The notes under the pieces: model-generated
The model's input: only the letters and a program-made list of their open reading frames with translations
Told to the model about the DNA's origin: nothing
Databases searched by the model: none
From: Gaiellasilicea sp963829845
Lineage (GTDB): Bacteria > Actinomycetota > Thermoleophilia > Gaiellales > Gaiellaceae
Length of the DNA: 64,000 nt
Direction of reading: 5' to 3'
NCBI GenBank assembly: GCA_963829845.1
Contig: CAWHKD010000021.1
Location: 124,001-188,000, forward strand
Program-made: the position numbers and the translations under genes
In this document: positions 24,385-33,991 of the stretch, one piece after another
How the letters are laid out: each line of letters starts with the position of its first letter
Numbering within the stretch: the first letter of the stretch is position 1

Positions 24385-25653
24385 TTAGCGCGGCAGGAGC
24401 TCAGGAACCGAGGGCTGGGGGCGCTCAGCGAGCAGAACGTATGTCGTCATATCGCCCTTGCCCTTGACGGCGACCCCCGTGCGCCGCTCGAGGACGAAGA
24501 GGCGCTCGAGCCGGCGGTACGTTCGCTCGGTGACCTGGATCGTGCCGGGTGCGGCGTGGGATTCCATCCGGCTCGCCGTGTTGACGGTGTCCCCCCAGAT
24601 GTCGTAGCCGAACTTCGTGCGGCCGATGACGCCAGCCACGACCGGTCCCGAGTCGATTCCGATGCGGAGGCTCAAGCCGGACACCGCCGGTAGCTCGGCG
24701 AGCGCCTGCCGCATCGCGAGCGCCAGGCGGGCGGCGGCCTCGGCGTGGTCCGCGCGTGGCATCGGGATTCCGGCGGCGGCCAAGTAGCCGTCGCCGATCG
24801 TCTTGATCTTTTCGAGCCCGTGACGCGCGACGAGCTCGTCGAAGCCCGAGAAGATCTCGTCCAGGAGGACGACGACCTCCTCGGCCGGTAATCGCTCCGC
24901 AATCGGCGTGAAGCCTATGAGGTCGGCGAAGAGAACTGAGACTTCTTCGCTGCGCTCTGCGATGACAGCCCGAGAGACTTTCAGCCGCTCGGCGATCGCC
25001 CGCGGAAAGATCGAGAGCAGCAGGGTTTCTGACCGCTCCTGCTCCGCGGAAAGAAGCCGGTGTGCCCGGTCGCGAGAGCGGACAAAGTGCTCGAGAAGGG
25101 CGAACGTGGTGATCGACGGGCCGAAGATGTTCAGCGCGAAGAACGCCACAACGACCCACGATGGAATGTCCTGCGCTGGTTCCGGGAGGACGCCGTCGAT
25201 GGCCGCGGAGAGGACGACCAGCGCGAGGAACGATCCGAACCAGGGGATTGCCTCGCGCGGCCCATAGAACACGAGCGCGGCGAGGGGTGCGAAGAACGCC
25301 CAGACCGCGACCGAACCGGATTCGACGAAGCCTCCGAGGCTCCACTGGAGGAGAAACGGGAGCAGGAGCATGAGCCCAATCTGGCTCGCCCGATAGACGC
25401 TGTAGCGCTTCGTCCGGGCCAAGTAGGCAATCCCCACCAGCGATGCGACCTGATAACCGAGCGGAACGAGCGCTGCGAGCCAGAGCCCGAGCGCCGCGTA
25501 TGTCCCTACCCAAATGCAGGAGAAAACGGTGATCAGAATCGACGTGAGGACGAGCGTGGACTTGCGCAGCCGCTCGTCCGGGCTGTCCGACGGTAGCGAG
25601 GCGATCGCAGCCGTGTGCCGAACGATCCTGCCTCTCCACTCGCGGGACCTCAT
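24385..25653 (-). CDS. Membrane-anchored class III adenylate/guanylate cyclase
   Basis: 422 residues. About six membrane helices (40-190) precede a class III cyclase domain (about 225-400): VSVLFADLIGFTPIAE with the first metal Asp, TIGDGYLAAAG with the second, and RIGIDSGPVVAGVIG and WGDTVNTASRM. It should make cAMP (or cGMP). A cNMP-binding protein lies at 34.3 kb and another cNMP domain at 62 kb, possible targets. It lies inside the pair of 85-bp repeats. The ATG at 25653 is preferred to the GTG at 25659. Confidence 0.92.
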   Translation of the reverse strand: MRSREWRGRIVRHTAAIASLPSDSPDERLRKSTLVLTSILITVFSCIWVGTYAALGLWLAALVPLGYQVASLVGIAYLARTKRYSVYRASQIGLMLLLPFLLQWSLGGFVESGSVAVWAFFAPLAALVFYGPREAIPWFGSFLALVVLSAAIDGVLPEPAQDIPSWVVVAFFALNIFGPSITTFALLEHFVRSRDRAHRLLSAEQERSETLLLSIFPRAIAERLKVSRAVIAERSEEVSVLFADLIGFTPIAERLPAEEVVVLLDEIFSGFDELVARHGLEKIKTIGDGYLAAAGIPMPRADHAEAAARLALAMRQALAELPAVSGLSLRIGIDSGPVVAGVIGRTKFGYDIWGDTVNTASRMESHAAPGTIQVTERTYRRLERLFVLERRTGVAVKGKGDMTTYVLLAERPQPSVPELLPR

Positions 25654-25752
25654 GCGCACGACTCTAGGACAAGCGCATCCGCTGAAACACGAGCGCAGAC
25701 ATGCAGTGGTTCCGGCTCAGGAGCCCGCCGCACGCCATTCGAACCACGGCCT

Positions 25753-25837
25753 AGCTAGCTGTCACACTCGGCGACGCAGGAGAGCCCGCCGAGGCGGGCT
25801 TCCTGCGCTGCCGATGCGAATGGTGCTTTGGGCGCTA
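25753..25837. repeat. 85-bp direct repeat, copy B
   Basis: It matches 23367-23451 except for GA instead of GG in the hairpin loop. The two copies are in the same orientation and bracket 2.3 kb with the LuxR regulator and the cyclase. Confidence 0.85.
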
Positions 25838-25950
25838 GCCGCCGAGTTCTGCTTGGTCGAGCGCGCCTCGCGAGCCTCGATTGCGTGAATCGCCGCGCGT
25901 GCGAGCGCCACCTTCTCCTGGTGTCGCAGACGGGCGATGTCGTGGTTCAT
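25762..25950 (-). CDS. Small hypothetical protein running into the 85-bp repeat
   Basis: A 62-codon frame from MNHDIARLRHQEKVALARAA; the helical, charged first 40 residues look like coding sequence. The last 25 residues are encoded by repeat B, so the original 3' end was probably replaced. Confidence 0.35.
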   Translation of the reverse strand: MNHDIARLRHQEKVALARAAIHAIEAREARSTKQNSAASAQSTIRIGSAGSPPRRALLRRRV

Positions 25951-26095
25951 CAATGGATGCGTCACGGCTCCTTCCTCTGGTCGGGTTCGACATCCCTGTG
26001 GTTGTCGCATCCGTCGCTGAAGCGTGACTTGACGCGCGCTTGATGACCGCTTGAGCGGGGTCTACGGTTGTGTCGTCGTCGTCAGAGGAGAGCCG

Positions 26096-28411
26096 GTGCT
26101 CGAGTTCCGTGTCCTCGGACCGCTGCAGGTGGAACGGGATGGACGCCTGCTCCCGCTCGGCGGGTTCAAACAGCGTGGGGTGCTCGCCCTGCTTCTGCTC
26201 GGCCGCAACCGGCCCGTTTCGCGTGACCAGTTGGTGGACGTGCTGTGGGGTGAGCGTCCGCCCGCGTCCGCCGCGAACAGCATCCAGATCTACGTTTCGA
26301 AGCTACGGCGTCTGCTCGGCGACGGTGACTCGGCCGACGGAAGCGCGATCGTCACCGAGCCACCCGGCTACCGTCTCCGTGTCCCGCCGGGCGAGTTGGA
26401 CGCCGACCGGTTCGAGCGCTTGATCACCGCGGGAAGCGAGGCGCTCGGTGCCGGCAAGGCCGACCGAGCAGAGAAAACGTTTGCTCACGCGCTGACGCTA
26501 TGGCACGGCCCGCCGTTCGCCGACTTCGCCGGCGAACCGTTCGCGCAAGCTGAAATCGCCCGGCTGGAACAGCTGCGGTTGCGCGCACTCGAGGAACAAA
26601 TCGAGGCGCGAACAGCGCTCGGCTGCCATGCAACGGTACTGACCCAACTGCCGACGCTCGTCGATCTGCATCCGCTCGAAGAACGCCTGCGCGCCCAACT
26701 GATGGTCGCGTTGTACCGGTCGGGCCGACAGGCGGACGCACTCGCTGTCTACCAGGACTTCCGCAGCCGTCTCGCAGACGAGCTCGGCCTGGACCCGAGT
26801 CCTGGCCTGCGCGAGATCGAACGGCAAATCCTCCGCCATGACAGCGCGCTCCTCGCATCAGCCTCGCCTCAAGCCCCCGAGCTTCCGTCAGCCGCACCGG
26901 GCGATTTCCCGGAGCGGGCGGCGGAGCGGACGAATCTGCCGACTCCACCGACGCCGTTGATCGGACGCGAACAGGAGCTCCAGGAGGCAAGCCAACTCCT
27001 TCGTGCGCACCGGATCGTTACCTTGACTGGGCCTGGGGGCTCCGGAAAGACGCGGCTCGCGCTCCAGCTCGCCGCCGACGCGGTCAGGGACTTCCCTGAC
27101 GGCGTCGTCTGGATACCGCTTCAGGCGCTAAGCGACCCTGAGTTGGTCGTGCCGACGATCGCGCGGGCGGTGGGCTCCGGCGAGACCCTCGTCGAGAACG
27201 CCAACAGACGTCTGCTGCTCGTCCTCGACAATTTCGAGCAGCTGCTCGGCGCGGCGTCCAGGGTCGGAAACCTCGCCGCGCAACTGCCTGAACTGAAGCT
27301 GCTCGTAACGAGCCGCGAACCACTCCACCTCGCAGCGGAGTATGAGTACCCGGTCGCGCCGTTGCGTGAGCAGGAGGCGGTCGCGCTGTTCATCGAGCGG
27401 GCGTCGGCAGCGAAGCCCGACTTCATCGACGACGGCGCAGTCGAAGAGATCTGCCTACGGCTCGACTGCCTACCGCTCGCGCTCGAGTTGGCGGCTGCAC
27501 GCGTTAAAGCGCTCTCGACGTCGGCGTTGCTCAAACGCCTCGATCGTCGGTTGCCGATTCTCACCGGTGGCTCACGGGACGCGCCGGAACGCCAAAGAAC
27601 GCTGCGCGCGACGATCGCTTGGAGCTACGAGCTCCTCGCGGAAGACGAACAGCGTGCCTTCGCCCGCCTCGCTGTATTCACGGGCGGCTGCACTCTCGAG
27701 GCGGCCGAACAGGTATGCCAAATAGACCTCGACACGGTTGCCGCACTCATCGACAAGAGTCTGCTCCGCCGTGAGGGCGACCGCTATCTCATGCTCGAAA
27801 CAATCGGCGAGTACGCCCTCGAGCGCCTCGAAGCGAGCGGCGAGCTGGACGAGTTTCGGCAGCGGCACGCGGACTACTACCTCGAACAAGCCCGATCCGT
27901 CGAACTGCTCATCCGCAGTCCACAGGCGGCTGGAGCGATCGATCGGCTCGAGCCCGAGCACGACAATCTTCGCGCTGCGCTGCAGTGGCTTTCGGGCCGG
28001 ACATCGGAACAACCTCTGCGGCTCGCGATGTGGGGTCTCGCAGCGAGGCTGCACGGCTTCGGCGACCAAGCTCTCGACCGCAGGAATGTGACCGAGGCGG
28101 CTCGGCTTTACCGGGAAAGCATCGAGATCGGACTGCAGCTCAAGGACGACACGCAGACCGCGTATTGCCTCGCCGGTCTCGCGGCGGTGAGCGCGCAGCG
28201 CGGCAGACTCGATCAGGCAGCCCGCCTCTGGGGCAGTGTCGTGGCCTTCGAGCAAACGTCCGGCATGCCTCTGCACGATGCCGAGAGACAGCGCTACGCG
28301 CGAGTCCTCGGCGAGCTCGAGCACGGATCAGAGGCATCCGCCGACTTTGCTGCCGGCACCGCGATAACGCTCGAGGAAGCGGTGGAATACGCGCTCGCGA
28401 GCGTGGAGTGA
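26096..28411 (+). CDS. AfsR/SARP-type transcriptional regulator with NB-ARC-like ATPase domain
   Basis: 771 residues from a GTG with AGAGGAG upstream. Domains: OmpR-type winged helix (1-95, EFRVLGPLQVERDG), bacterial transcriptional activator domain (about 100-245), a linker, then a STAND ATPase (about 285-560) with Walker A TGPGGSGKTRL and RRLLLVLDNFEQLL, and a TPR-like C-terminus. The C-terminal part looks short compared with relatives: after QPLRLAMWGLAARL the expected TPR series jumps to the final repeats, suggesting an internal deletion. The target genes are unknown. Confidence 0.88.
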   Translation: MLEFRVLGPLQVERDGRLLPLGGFKQRGVLALLLLGRNRPVSRDQLVDVLWGERPPASAANSIQIYVSKLRRLLGDGDSADGSAIVTEPPGYRLRVPPGELDADRFERLITAGSEALGAGKADRAEKTFAHALTLWHGPPFADFAGEPFAQAEIARLEQLRLRALEEQIEARTALGCHATVLTQLPTLVDLHPLEERLRAQLMVALYRSGRQADALAVYQDFRSRLADELGLDPSPGLREIERQILRHDSALLASASPQAPELPSAAPGDFPERAAERTNLPTPPTPLIGREQELQEASQLLRAHRIVTLTGPGGSGKTRLALQLAADAVRDFPDGVVWIPLQALSDPELVVPTIARAVGSGETLVENANRRLLLVLDNFEQLLGAASRVGNLAAQLPELKLLVTSREPLHLAAEYEYPVAPLREQEAVALFIERASAAKPDFIDDGAVEEICLRLDCLPLALELAAARVKALSTSALLKRLDRRLPILTGGSRDAPERQRTLRATIAWSYELLAEDEQRAFARLAVFTGGCTLEAAEQVCQIDLDTVAALIDKSLLRREGDRYLMLETIGEYALERLEASGELDEFRQRHADYYLEQARSVELLIRSPQAAGAIDRLEPEHDNLRAALQWLSGRTSEQPLRLAMWGLAARLHGFGDQALDRRNVTEAARLYRESIEIGLQLKDDTQTAYCLAGLAAVSAQRGRLDQAARLWGSVVAFEQTSGMPLHDAERQRYARVLGELEHGSEASADFAAGTAITLEEAVEYALASVE

Positions 28412-28728
28412 TTCGGTACGGATGTCCGACCGATGCGGTGACGACAGTAAGGCCGCTTTGCGCCACCGCAACGGGCGAGGGCTGATTCGCCTTCACCGCC
28501 GAAGACCCAGACGACGGCGAAGGACCAGGGTCGCGACGTACTGCCCGCCTTGTGCTGACCGCGAGCTCCGGCCCGTCGGTCAAGTGTCCCGTCCGCAGCG
28601 TTCATCTCTTTCGCACCGGACGTGTACGAGCCGATGCCATCGAAGCTGTATTTTCGCTAGCAGTGCCTGCGCTTGCTCGGCTTAGCCGCGGCGGCGCACT
28701 TCCCGGCGCCCCGTTGCGCGGAGGCTAC
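28412..28728 (+). other. Decayed stretch with a zinc-ribbon fragment
   Basis: No intact gene. Around 28525-28560 the codons read VATYCPPCADRELRP, resembling the C-terminus of small actinobacterial CxxC proteins. Its upstream part is out of frame. The rest shows no supported signal. Confidence 0.4.
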
Positions 28729-28953
28729 GTGAGCGATCGCACGCAGGCTTCGATGTTGCTCGAGACTCCGGGCGCGTTGCTGTCGCGGTCGCACCTGCGT
28801 GAGCTCGATCTTGAGCGCCGAGCGGTCGACGCTGTCTTTCGCGCGCTCGACGTCGTCGTGCTGCCGGGCTACTCGCGGCCGCTGGTTCGCGCGGAGGACT
28901 ACCTCGCGTTGCTCAGCCGGTCGACGCACCGGGACGATCGGGTGCGGGCATGA
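28729..28953 (+). CDS. Small helical protein, possibly excisionase/HTH-like
   Basis: 74 residues from GTG: SDRTQASMLLETPGALLSRS, then LRELDLERRAVDAVFRALDVVVLPGYSRPLVRAEDYLALL split across its length. A helix-turn-helix with a following ARG/PGY segment resembles small DNA-binding proteins often found near integrases. No catalytic motif. The assignment is tentative and rests partly on the mobile surroundings. Confidence 0.4.
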   Translation: MSDRTQASMLLETPGALLSRSHLRELDLERRAVDAVFRALDVVVLPGYSRPLVRAEDYLALLSRSTHRDDRVRA

Positions 28954-29035
28954 GCGAGGAGACGTGGCGCGGTTAGGAACCCGCACTCTCTGTGCACCCG
29001 CACCACGTCTCACATACACAGATGTGTTGCAGTAC

Positions 29036-29140
29036 GTGATGCTCGCCGACGTCCCAGCGCCCGCCGACGCGGGCGGAGCTCGCCGACACGGTTAGGGCGA
29101 CCGGCACCGACGCGCTCGCGCAGTTCCGCGACCACTGCAT
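29036..29140 (+). repeat. 82-codon family, 5' fragment (copy 9)
   Basis: GTGATGCTCGCCGACGTCCC and, after a 1-base shift, the codons for ELADTVRATGTDALA. It is frameshifted and then lost. It marks the right edge of the repeat-rich region. Confidence 0.55.
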
Positions 29141-29232
29141 GCTTACTTCGACGGCGCGATCTGCGGAGCGGGCGGCTGGGCTTCGACTCACGGAGACGAC
29201 TAGCACCGCCGCTTCACGGGTATCCGGTCGAG

Positions 29233-30345
29233 ATGGCGCCGTCGGGCGATTCGAGCGAGTCGTTCGTCCACCGGGCGCTGCCGGTCTATCTCGGGCTGCT
29301 ATTCGCCATCTTGACCGTCGTCGCGGTTGTCGTCCTGTTCATGGTCCGCCACGTCCTGCTCGTCCTGTTCGTCAGCGTGCTCCTCGCCGCCGCGCTGACG
29401 GGGCCGAGTGAGTGGCTTCACCGGCGCTTTCGCCTGCCGCTCGGGCTGGCCGCGGTGATGGTCTACATCGCATGCTTCGCAGTCATCGTCGGCATCGGCT
29501 GGATCGTCGTGCCCCCGCTTCTCGGCCAGGTGGTCGAGTTCGCCGACCGCGCGCCGGAGTACGCCGACCGCTACGCGGGAATTCGTGAGGCGTACGCCGA
29601 GCTTCGGGCCGACTTTCCTGCGCTGCCGCCGTTCGAGGAGCAGCTGTCGCGGCTCGGAGCCGCGATCCTCGACCGTGCAGGCGAGCGGGCTGCCGCACTT
29701 CCGGGCGACATCTTCTCGATCTTCCTCGACCTGCTTGCGGTGTTTTTCCTCTCGCTGCTCCTCCTCACGAATCGGCTACGGATCCGTGACTTCGTCCTGT
29801 CGTTGACGCACTCCGATCATCGGCGTCGCACCGGGCTCGTCCTCGACCGGACCTGGCTGCGGATCGGCGGCTACCTCCGCGCGAAGGTGATCGTGATGGC
29901 GATCGTCGGGGCGCTCACGTACGTCTCGCTGATCGTGCTCGGAGTGCCCTTCGCGATCCCGCTTTCCGTGATCGTGGCCTTCGGAGAGTTGATCCCGCTC
30001 GTCGGCAGCTGGCTCGCACGCATCCCACTCCTCACGATCGCGGCGCTCGACAGCCCGCGGACCTTCGTGCTGACGTTCGTGGCGTCAATCCTGATCCAGA
30101 ATCTGCAGGGGTACGTGATCTCCCCGGTCGTCGAAGGCGATCAGCTCGACATCCACCCGCTGCTCGTGTTCGTCGCGGTCCTCGTGGGCGCCTCCCTCGG
30201 CGGCGCCATCGGAGCGTTCGTCGCCGTCCCTGCCGCGGCGATCCTCGACCTTGTCGTGCGGGAGGTCGTCGTCCCGTGGCGCCGTGCGCAGCTCAGGGGC
30301 TCCGCTGCCGCCGCGCCGCGCCGCCCTACGACACACGCGCCGTGA
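29233..30345 (+). CDS. AI-2E family transporter / PerM-like permease
   Basis: 370 residues with about eight membrane helices: two pairs at residues 15-90, a long amphipathic periplasmic segment (about 90-145), and a C-terminal bundle containing FGELIPLVGSWLARIP and SILIQNLQGYVISPVVEG, which are family signatures. Members export signals or ions by mechanisms not settled for most. It is monocistronic. The start ATG is 9 bp after a stop in the same strand. Confidence 0.9.
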   Translation: MAPSGDSSESFVHRALPVYLGLLFAILTVVAVVVLFMVRHVLLVLFVSVLLAAALTGPSEWLHRRFRLPLGLAAVMVYIACFAVIVGIGWIVVPPLLGQVVEFADRAPEYADRYAGIREAYAELRADFPALPPFEEQLSRLGAAILDRAGERAAALPGDIFSIFLDLLAVFFLSLLLLTNRLRIRDFVLSLTHSDHRRRTGLVLDRTWLRIGGYLRAKVIVMAIVGALTYVSLIVLGVPFAIPLSVIVAFGELIPLVGSWLARIPLLTIAALDSPRTFVLTFVASILIQNLQGYVISPVVEGDQLDIHPLLVFVAVLVGASLGGAIGAFVAVPAAAILDLVVREVVVPWRRAQLRGSAAAAPRRPTTHAP

Positions 30346-30479
30346 GGGTAGGACGCCGCCGTACGCTGGTTGTGGGACCGCCGTTCCGTCAGCCGGTCAC
30401 CTGAGTCCGGATCGGAAAGGTCAAGCGGCACTTCACGAAATCGCGGCTCCCGCGTGCAAGCGACCGAGCCGGTCGGACC

Positions 30480-30884
30480 TCACCGTGCAGACGCGGTCGT
30501 CTTCCCTGCGGAACTCTTCCTGCGCGTAGCGCCCTTGCGTGAATTCGACTTGCGCGTCGAGTTCCGCCGCGTCGAATTGGATGAGCTCGTCCCGCTCCCG
30601 TTGCGGCTGGAGGTGCTGCTCGTGCTCTGGCGCACCAAGCTCAGAAGGTCCTCAGGCAGCTCGGAAGCCCGTGCCTTCGCCTCGTCCATAACCTCCCTCG
30701 CCGGACGTGACAAGGCATCGCTCTTCAGGAGCGCGTAGAGGGCCGCTCCCGAGGCCGGCAGCAGCAGCCAGCGAGCCGTCGAGCCGTCCCGTTGGTGATG
30801 CTTGCCCTGGGCGGCGTCCGCCATCTCGGAGACACGCTCCGCATAGTCGATCACCTGCGACGAGAGCTTCTGGATCGTTCCCAT
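30480..30884 (-). CDS. Small protein with Ser/Lys/Arg-rich C-terminal tail
   Basis: 134 residues. An N-terminal helix (MGTIQKLSSQVIDYAERVSE), one short hydrophobic segment (LLLPASGAALYALL), and from residue 90 a strongly basic, Ser/Thr-rich tail (STRRNSTRKSNSRKG) like histone-H1-like or nucleic-acid-binding tails. AAGGGGG lies 10 nt before the ATG. Function unknown. Confidence 0.65.
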   Translation of the reverse strand: MGTIQKLSSQVIDYAERVSEMADAAQGKHHQRDGSTARWLLLPASGAALYALLKSDALSRPAREVMDEAKARASELPEDLLSLVRQSTSSTSSRNGSGTSSSNSTRRNSTRKSNSRKGATRRKSSAGKTTASAR

Positions 30885-31102
30885 CTGTCAGACCCCCTTA
30901 TTGCTTGCGACGAGCATTCGCTCGAAGATGTGCGGACTCTTCCCCGCCAACCGGAGGTGGAAACGCCCGCTCACACACAGTCGCCATCCGATTGTCGGAT
31001 CGCGACGATGATCAGGACGCCGGCCGGTCTGCTGTCTCGTCCCTCGTCAAAAGCGACGGCCTTCGACCGAACCCGGGATTGAAGCAACGGCGTTTCTCCC
31101 TC

Positions 31103-31222
31103 ATGCGGTACCTAGAGCCGGGACGGAAGCGCAGACGCCGCGGCATCTCCGCGGCTCGGATGCTCTGGCTTGTGGTCTGCGTCCTAGTGCTGGCCCTCGC
31201 AGCACAAACGCTCCTCCGCTGA
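31103..31222 (+). CDS. Single-helix small membrane protein
   Basis: 39 codons: basic N-terminus MRYLEPGRKRRRRGISAARM, one membrane helix (LWLVVCVLVLALAA), short end. Inside-positive topology looks genuine. Function unknown. Confidence 0.4.
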   Translation: MRYLEPGRKRRRRGISAARMLWLVVCVLVLALAAQTLLR

Positions 31223-31639
31223 GACCGCTGCAAGGCTGCAAGGGAGCGGGTGTCAGCACAGACACGAACGCGATGGCTGACCAACCGACCCTAGGGTTTG
31301 AGATGTTCCGTGTGTGCTCCGCTGCGAGGAATGCCGCCGTGTCTCGGAAACCGAGGCGGACGTCATCAGCCTCATAGAGACATTCTCTGACTGCGTTTGC
31401 TGCTGGTCACGGCGCCGGTACGCCTCTTCGAGTCGGCCAGAGGTTCGCGCCCGCTGCCGTCGTTCCCCACCTTCCTGCGCGAGCGCGAACCTCAAGCCGG
31501 AACCCCGAAGGATTCGACCCCTTGCCGAACGGACTCCTCCAGTCCGTCCTCAGTAGATCGAACGGGGCACCGGCGCATGCGGATACGCGCCGGCTTCTGC
31601 GTTCGGCGAGACGCCTTCTCAGCTGCGGGACGGCCGGCA
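31223..31639. other. Gene-poor gap with a zinc-ribbon gene remnant
   Basis: Only one coding scrap is visible: 31314-31370 reads LRCEECRRVSETEAD, the start of a small CxxC protein family, and is cut off after about 20 codons. The remaining sequence shows no supported gene, repeat or terminator. Confidence 0.4.
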
Positions 31640-32525
31640 CTACGGCCAGGCGCTCGAGCGTGGATTGCGGTCGAGCGGGCCATCGTCACGACACGCGGGA
31701 CTGCGGAACGCCGGCGGCAGCTGCTTGTACGACAGTTCCCACGCCTGAAGCGCCATCTCGGTCGCGTACTCCGCTTCCCAGCCGGCTGCGCGGATGAGCG
31801 GCCGGACGTGCTGGACGGCATAGCACTCGACCTCGGCCTCGGAGGCGGTCGGCACCTTCAAGTGCTCGGCCTGGTGGGTCACGACCATGAGGGCTTCCGC
31901 CATCTCAAAGTTCTCGTAGCTCAGTGATGTCGGACGCATCCGGCGCAGATAGAACTGGAGCGCAGCGCATACGCCGGGGTCGAGGTCGATGCGGTTCCTC
32001 GCGGGGTCGCGGATGCCCTTGAGCGATGTCTCCTCACCGCCGCGGACGATCGCGTACTGCTCGGAGAACGGCGCCCAGGCGGCGGGCTGCCAGCAGTAGA
32101 CGTCGGGTCGCACGCCGACGCTGGAGCCCGCGATGTCGGAGACGTCGCGGCGCCGGCGCGGCGGCGGGCGGTCGTCGTGTGCGTCGATCAGCGCACCCAC
32201 GACGTCCGCCTTGCCGTTTCGCCACCCGACCGGAGTCAACGCCGCGCAGCCGCGCCGCGCAGCCGCCGCAACCGGCTGGAGCCGCTCCTGCGGCGGCTCT
32301 CCCACGTCGTCGTCGAACGTCGATTCGCAATCCGCCCGCGAGATGACCAGGCCCGAATGCAGCGAGACGTCGACGCCGTCGGACCACGCCCTGTACGTAG
32401 CGAGCCACTCGACCGCCGAGGCCTCCTTCCACGGACTCCAGGCGAAGAGTGCAATGAGCCCCGCCGCGAGGGTGATGGCACCGAGAACCCCGAGCAGAGG
32501 CCACTTGAGGCCCGTTCCTCCCCAA
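31640..32525 (-). pseudogene. Membrane-anchored secreted protein, frameshifted near its start
   Basis: Coding from 31640 upstream is clean: a membrane helix (LLGVLGAITLAAGLIALFA) then an external domain with SALHSGLVIS-like and CWQPAAWAPFSEQYAI segments. It has four conserved-looking Cys. The only good start is TTG at 32525 (LGRNG), in a different frame from the helix. One extra G in AACGGGCCTC would join them into MGRNGLKWPLLGV. The product would be about 294 residues of unknown function. Confidence 0.6.
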
Positions 32526-32774
32526 TGTGATTCAGACAGCGGTAACGCCTCGCCGACGCCTCGCGCTCACACGTTCTTTGACGCGCCTCCGGGCGCGAAG
32601 TTGACGTCTGCTCGGCGAGCACTCAGCGGAGGGGGCAGTCCAGGCAGCCTCTCGCTCGCGAGGAGGGGGCACACGACCGCCTTGTGTTCGGGGGCTCCGT
32701 GCTGGCTCTCTCCAGCTCGGACTCTGGCGCTCCGTTTGGATCGCCTGGCTGTTCCTCGTCTTCAACGACCGGTG

Positions 32775-33173
32775 CTACTCATGCTCGCGCAACCCTCTGA
32801 GGCAGCCGGAGTACGAGGCGTCGTGGTGCCGCGACCCCTCGTTCGAGAGGTTGTTCGCGTATGCCCGCGCAGCAGCAGCCGGCTCGGGTGCGCTGCCGAA
32901 CTCCTCGGCGATGGCTGCGACGCCCGAGCCGCGGCAGATCAGGCGAGCGGCTTCATACGTGTCCGCGAACACGCCCGTGAAGCCGCCACTGTCGTCGGCG
33001 TCCGTCTCTCCCGACACCGTGTCGGTGAGCGTCTCGATGGGGCCTGGCTGTGACTCTCTCTCTTCCGTGGTCGCCGTAGAGACAGCAGGTTCGCTCGCGG
33101 AGCCGGCGTCTTTTGAACCGCCGCAACCGCTCACGAGCAGCGTGACGACAGCGAGTGTGATCAGCAGACGCAT
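32775..33173 (-). CDS. Predicted lipoprotein
   Basis: 132 residues with a lipobox (LLVSGCGGS, Cys17) after a hydrophobic leader, a Ser/Thr/Glu-rich linker (20-65), and a small domain with two Cys near FADTYEAARLICRGSG and YSGCLRGL. Anchored outside the membrane. No family recognised. Confidence 0.75.
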   Translation of the reverse strand: MRLLITLAVVTLLVSGCGGSKDAGSASEPAVSTATTEERESQPGPIETLTDTVSGETDADDSGGFTGVFADTYEAARLICRGSGVAAIAEEFGSAPEPAAAARAYANNLSNEGSRHHDASYSGCLRGLREHE

Positions 33174-33332
33174 CGCCGGCAGCTAATCAATCCTCGGCCT
33201 CGATTGCGAGCATCCCTGTTGTCGCGTCTAGGCGCCCTTGACCGGCCTCCACGGCGCATCAGCTAGCCGTCGGCCTCATTGCCCAGGCGCGAACATACTC
33301 CCGGTAGCTGCCAGCACGTCGAGGGAGGATGC

Positions 33333-33776
33333 GTGAAAAGCGTCAATATCTTCAGCGCCGAGAACGTCGAGGGGAGGGTCGACGTGGCTCGTGCCGTGGG
33401 ATCTTCGGCGACGCTCATGTTCATCTACGACGTCGCGCCCGGTCAGCGTCAGTGCCCGTATCACTTCGAGTTCGAAGAAGAATGGCTGCTCGTCGTCGAC
33501 GGCACGCTCGTGCTGCGTGCGCCTGACGGGGAACACACCCTGGAGCGAGGAGACGTGGTCTGCTTCCCAGCCGGTCCTGCCGGCGCGCACCAGCTGATCA
33601 ACCGCAGCGCGTCGCCAGCGAGGACGTTGATGTTCTCGAGCTCGCGGGCGCCGGCCGTCTCCGTCTATCCGGACAGCGACAAGATCGGGGTGTGGCCTGG
33701 CGACGGGCACAACGACCTGGTCTTCAGACGCGGAAGCGCAGTGCCATGGTCAGAGGAAGAAGAAGGCTCCGACTGA
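33333..33776 (+). CDS. Cupin-domain protein
   Basis: 147 residues from GTG with GGGAGG upstream. The double-stranded beta-helix core shows YHFEFEEEWLLVVDGTLVLR and FPAGPAGAHQL, the two cupin motifs with metal-binding His, Glu and His candidates. Probably a small metal-dependent sugar or metabolite enzyme or sensor; the substrate is unknown. Standalone gene. Confidence 0.8.
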   Translation: MKSVNIFSAENVEGRVDVARAVGSSATLMFIYDVAPGQRQCPYHFEFEEEWLLVVDGTLVLRAPDGEHTLERGDVVCFPAGPAGAHQLINRSASPARTLMFSSSRAPAVSVYPDSDKIGVWPGDGHNDLVFRRGSAVPWSEEEEGSD

Positions 33777-33991
33777 CAGAGTCGGAGAGCGGGAGGCATC
33801 GGCGGACAGATGACCGGAAAACGGCCTGCTCGTGCCAATCGTCTGGATCCCGAGATGACCCAGACAGGTCATGGGGTATTGGCGGCTCGAGGAAGTGAGC
33901 GACCGAGTCCGCGCGCCGCGGCGGCAACACACTCGAGCCACGACGGAAATGCTCAACGAGTGTTCCGGTGGAGGGCGACGAAGGAGGCGTG

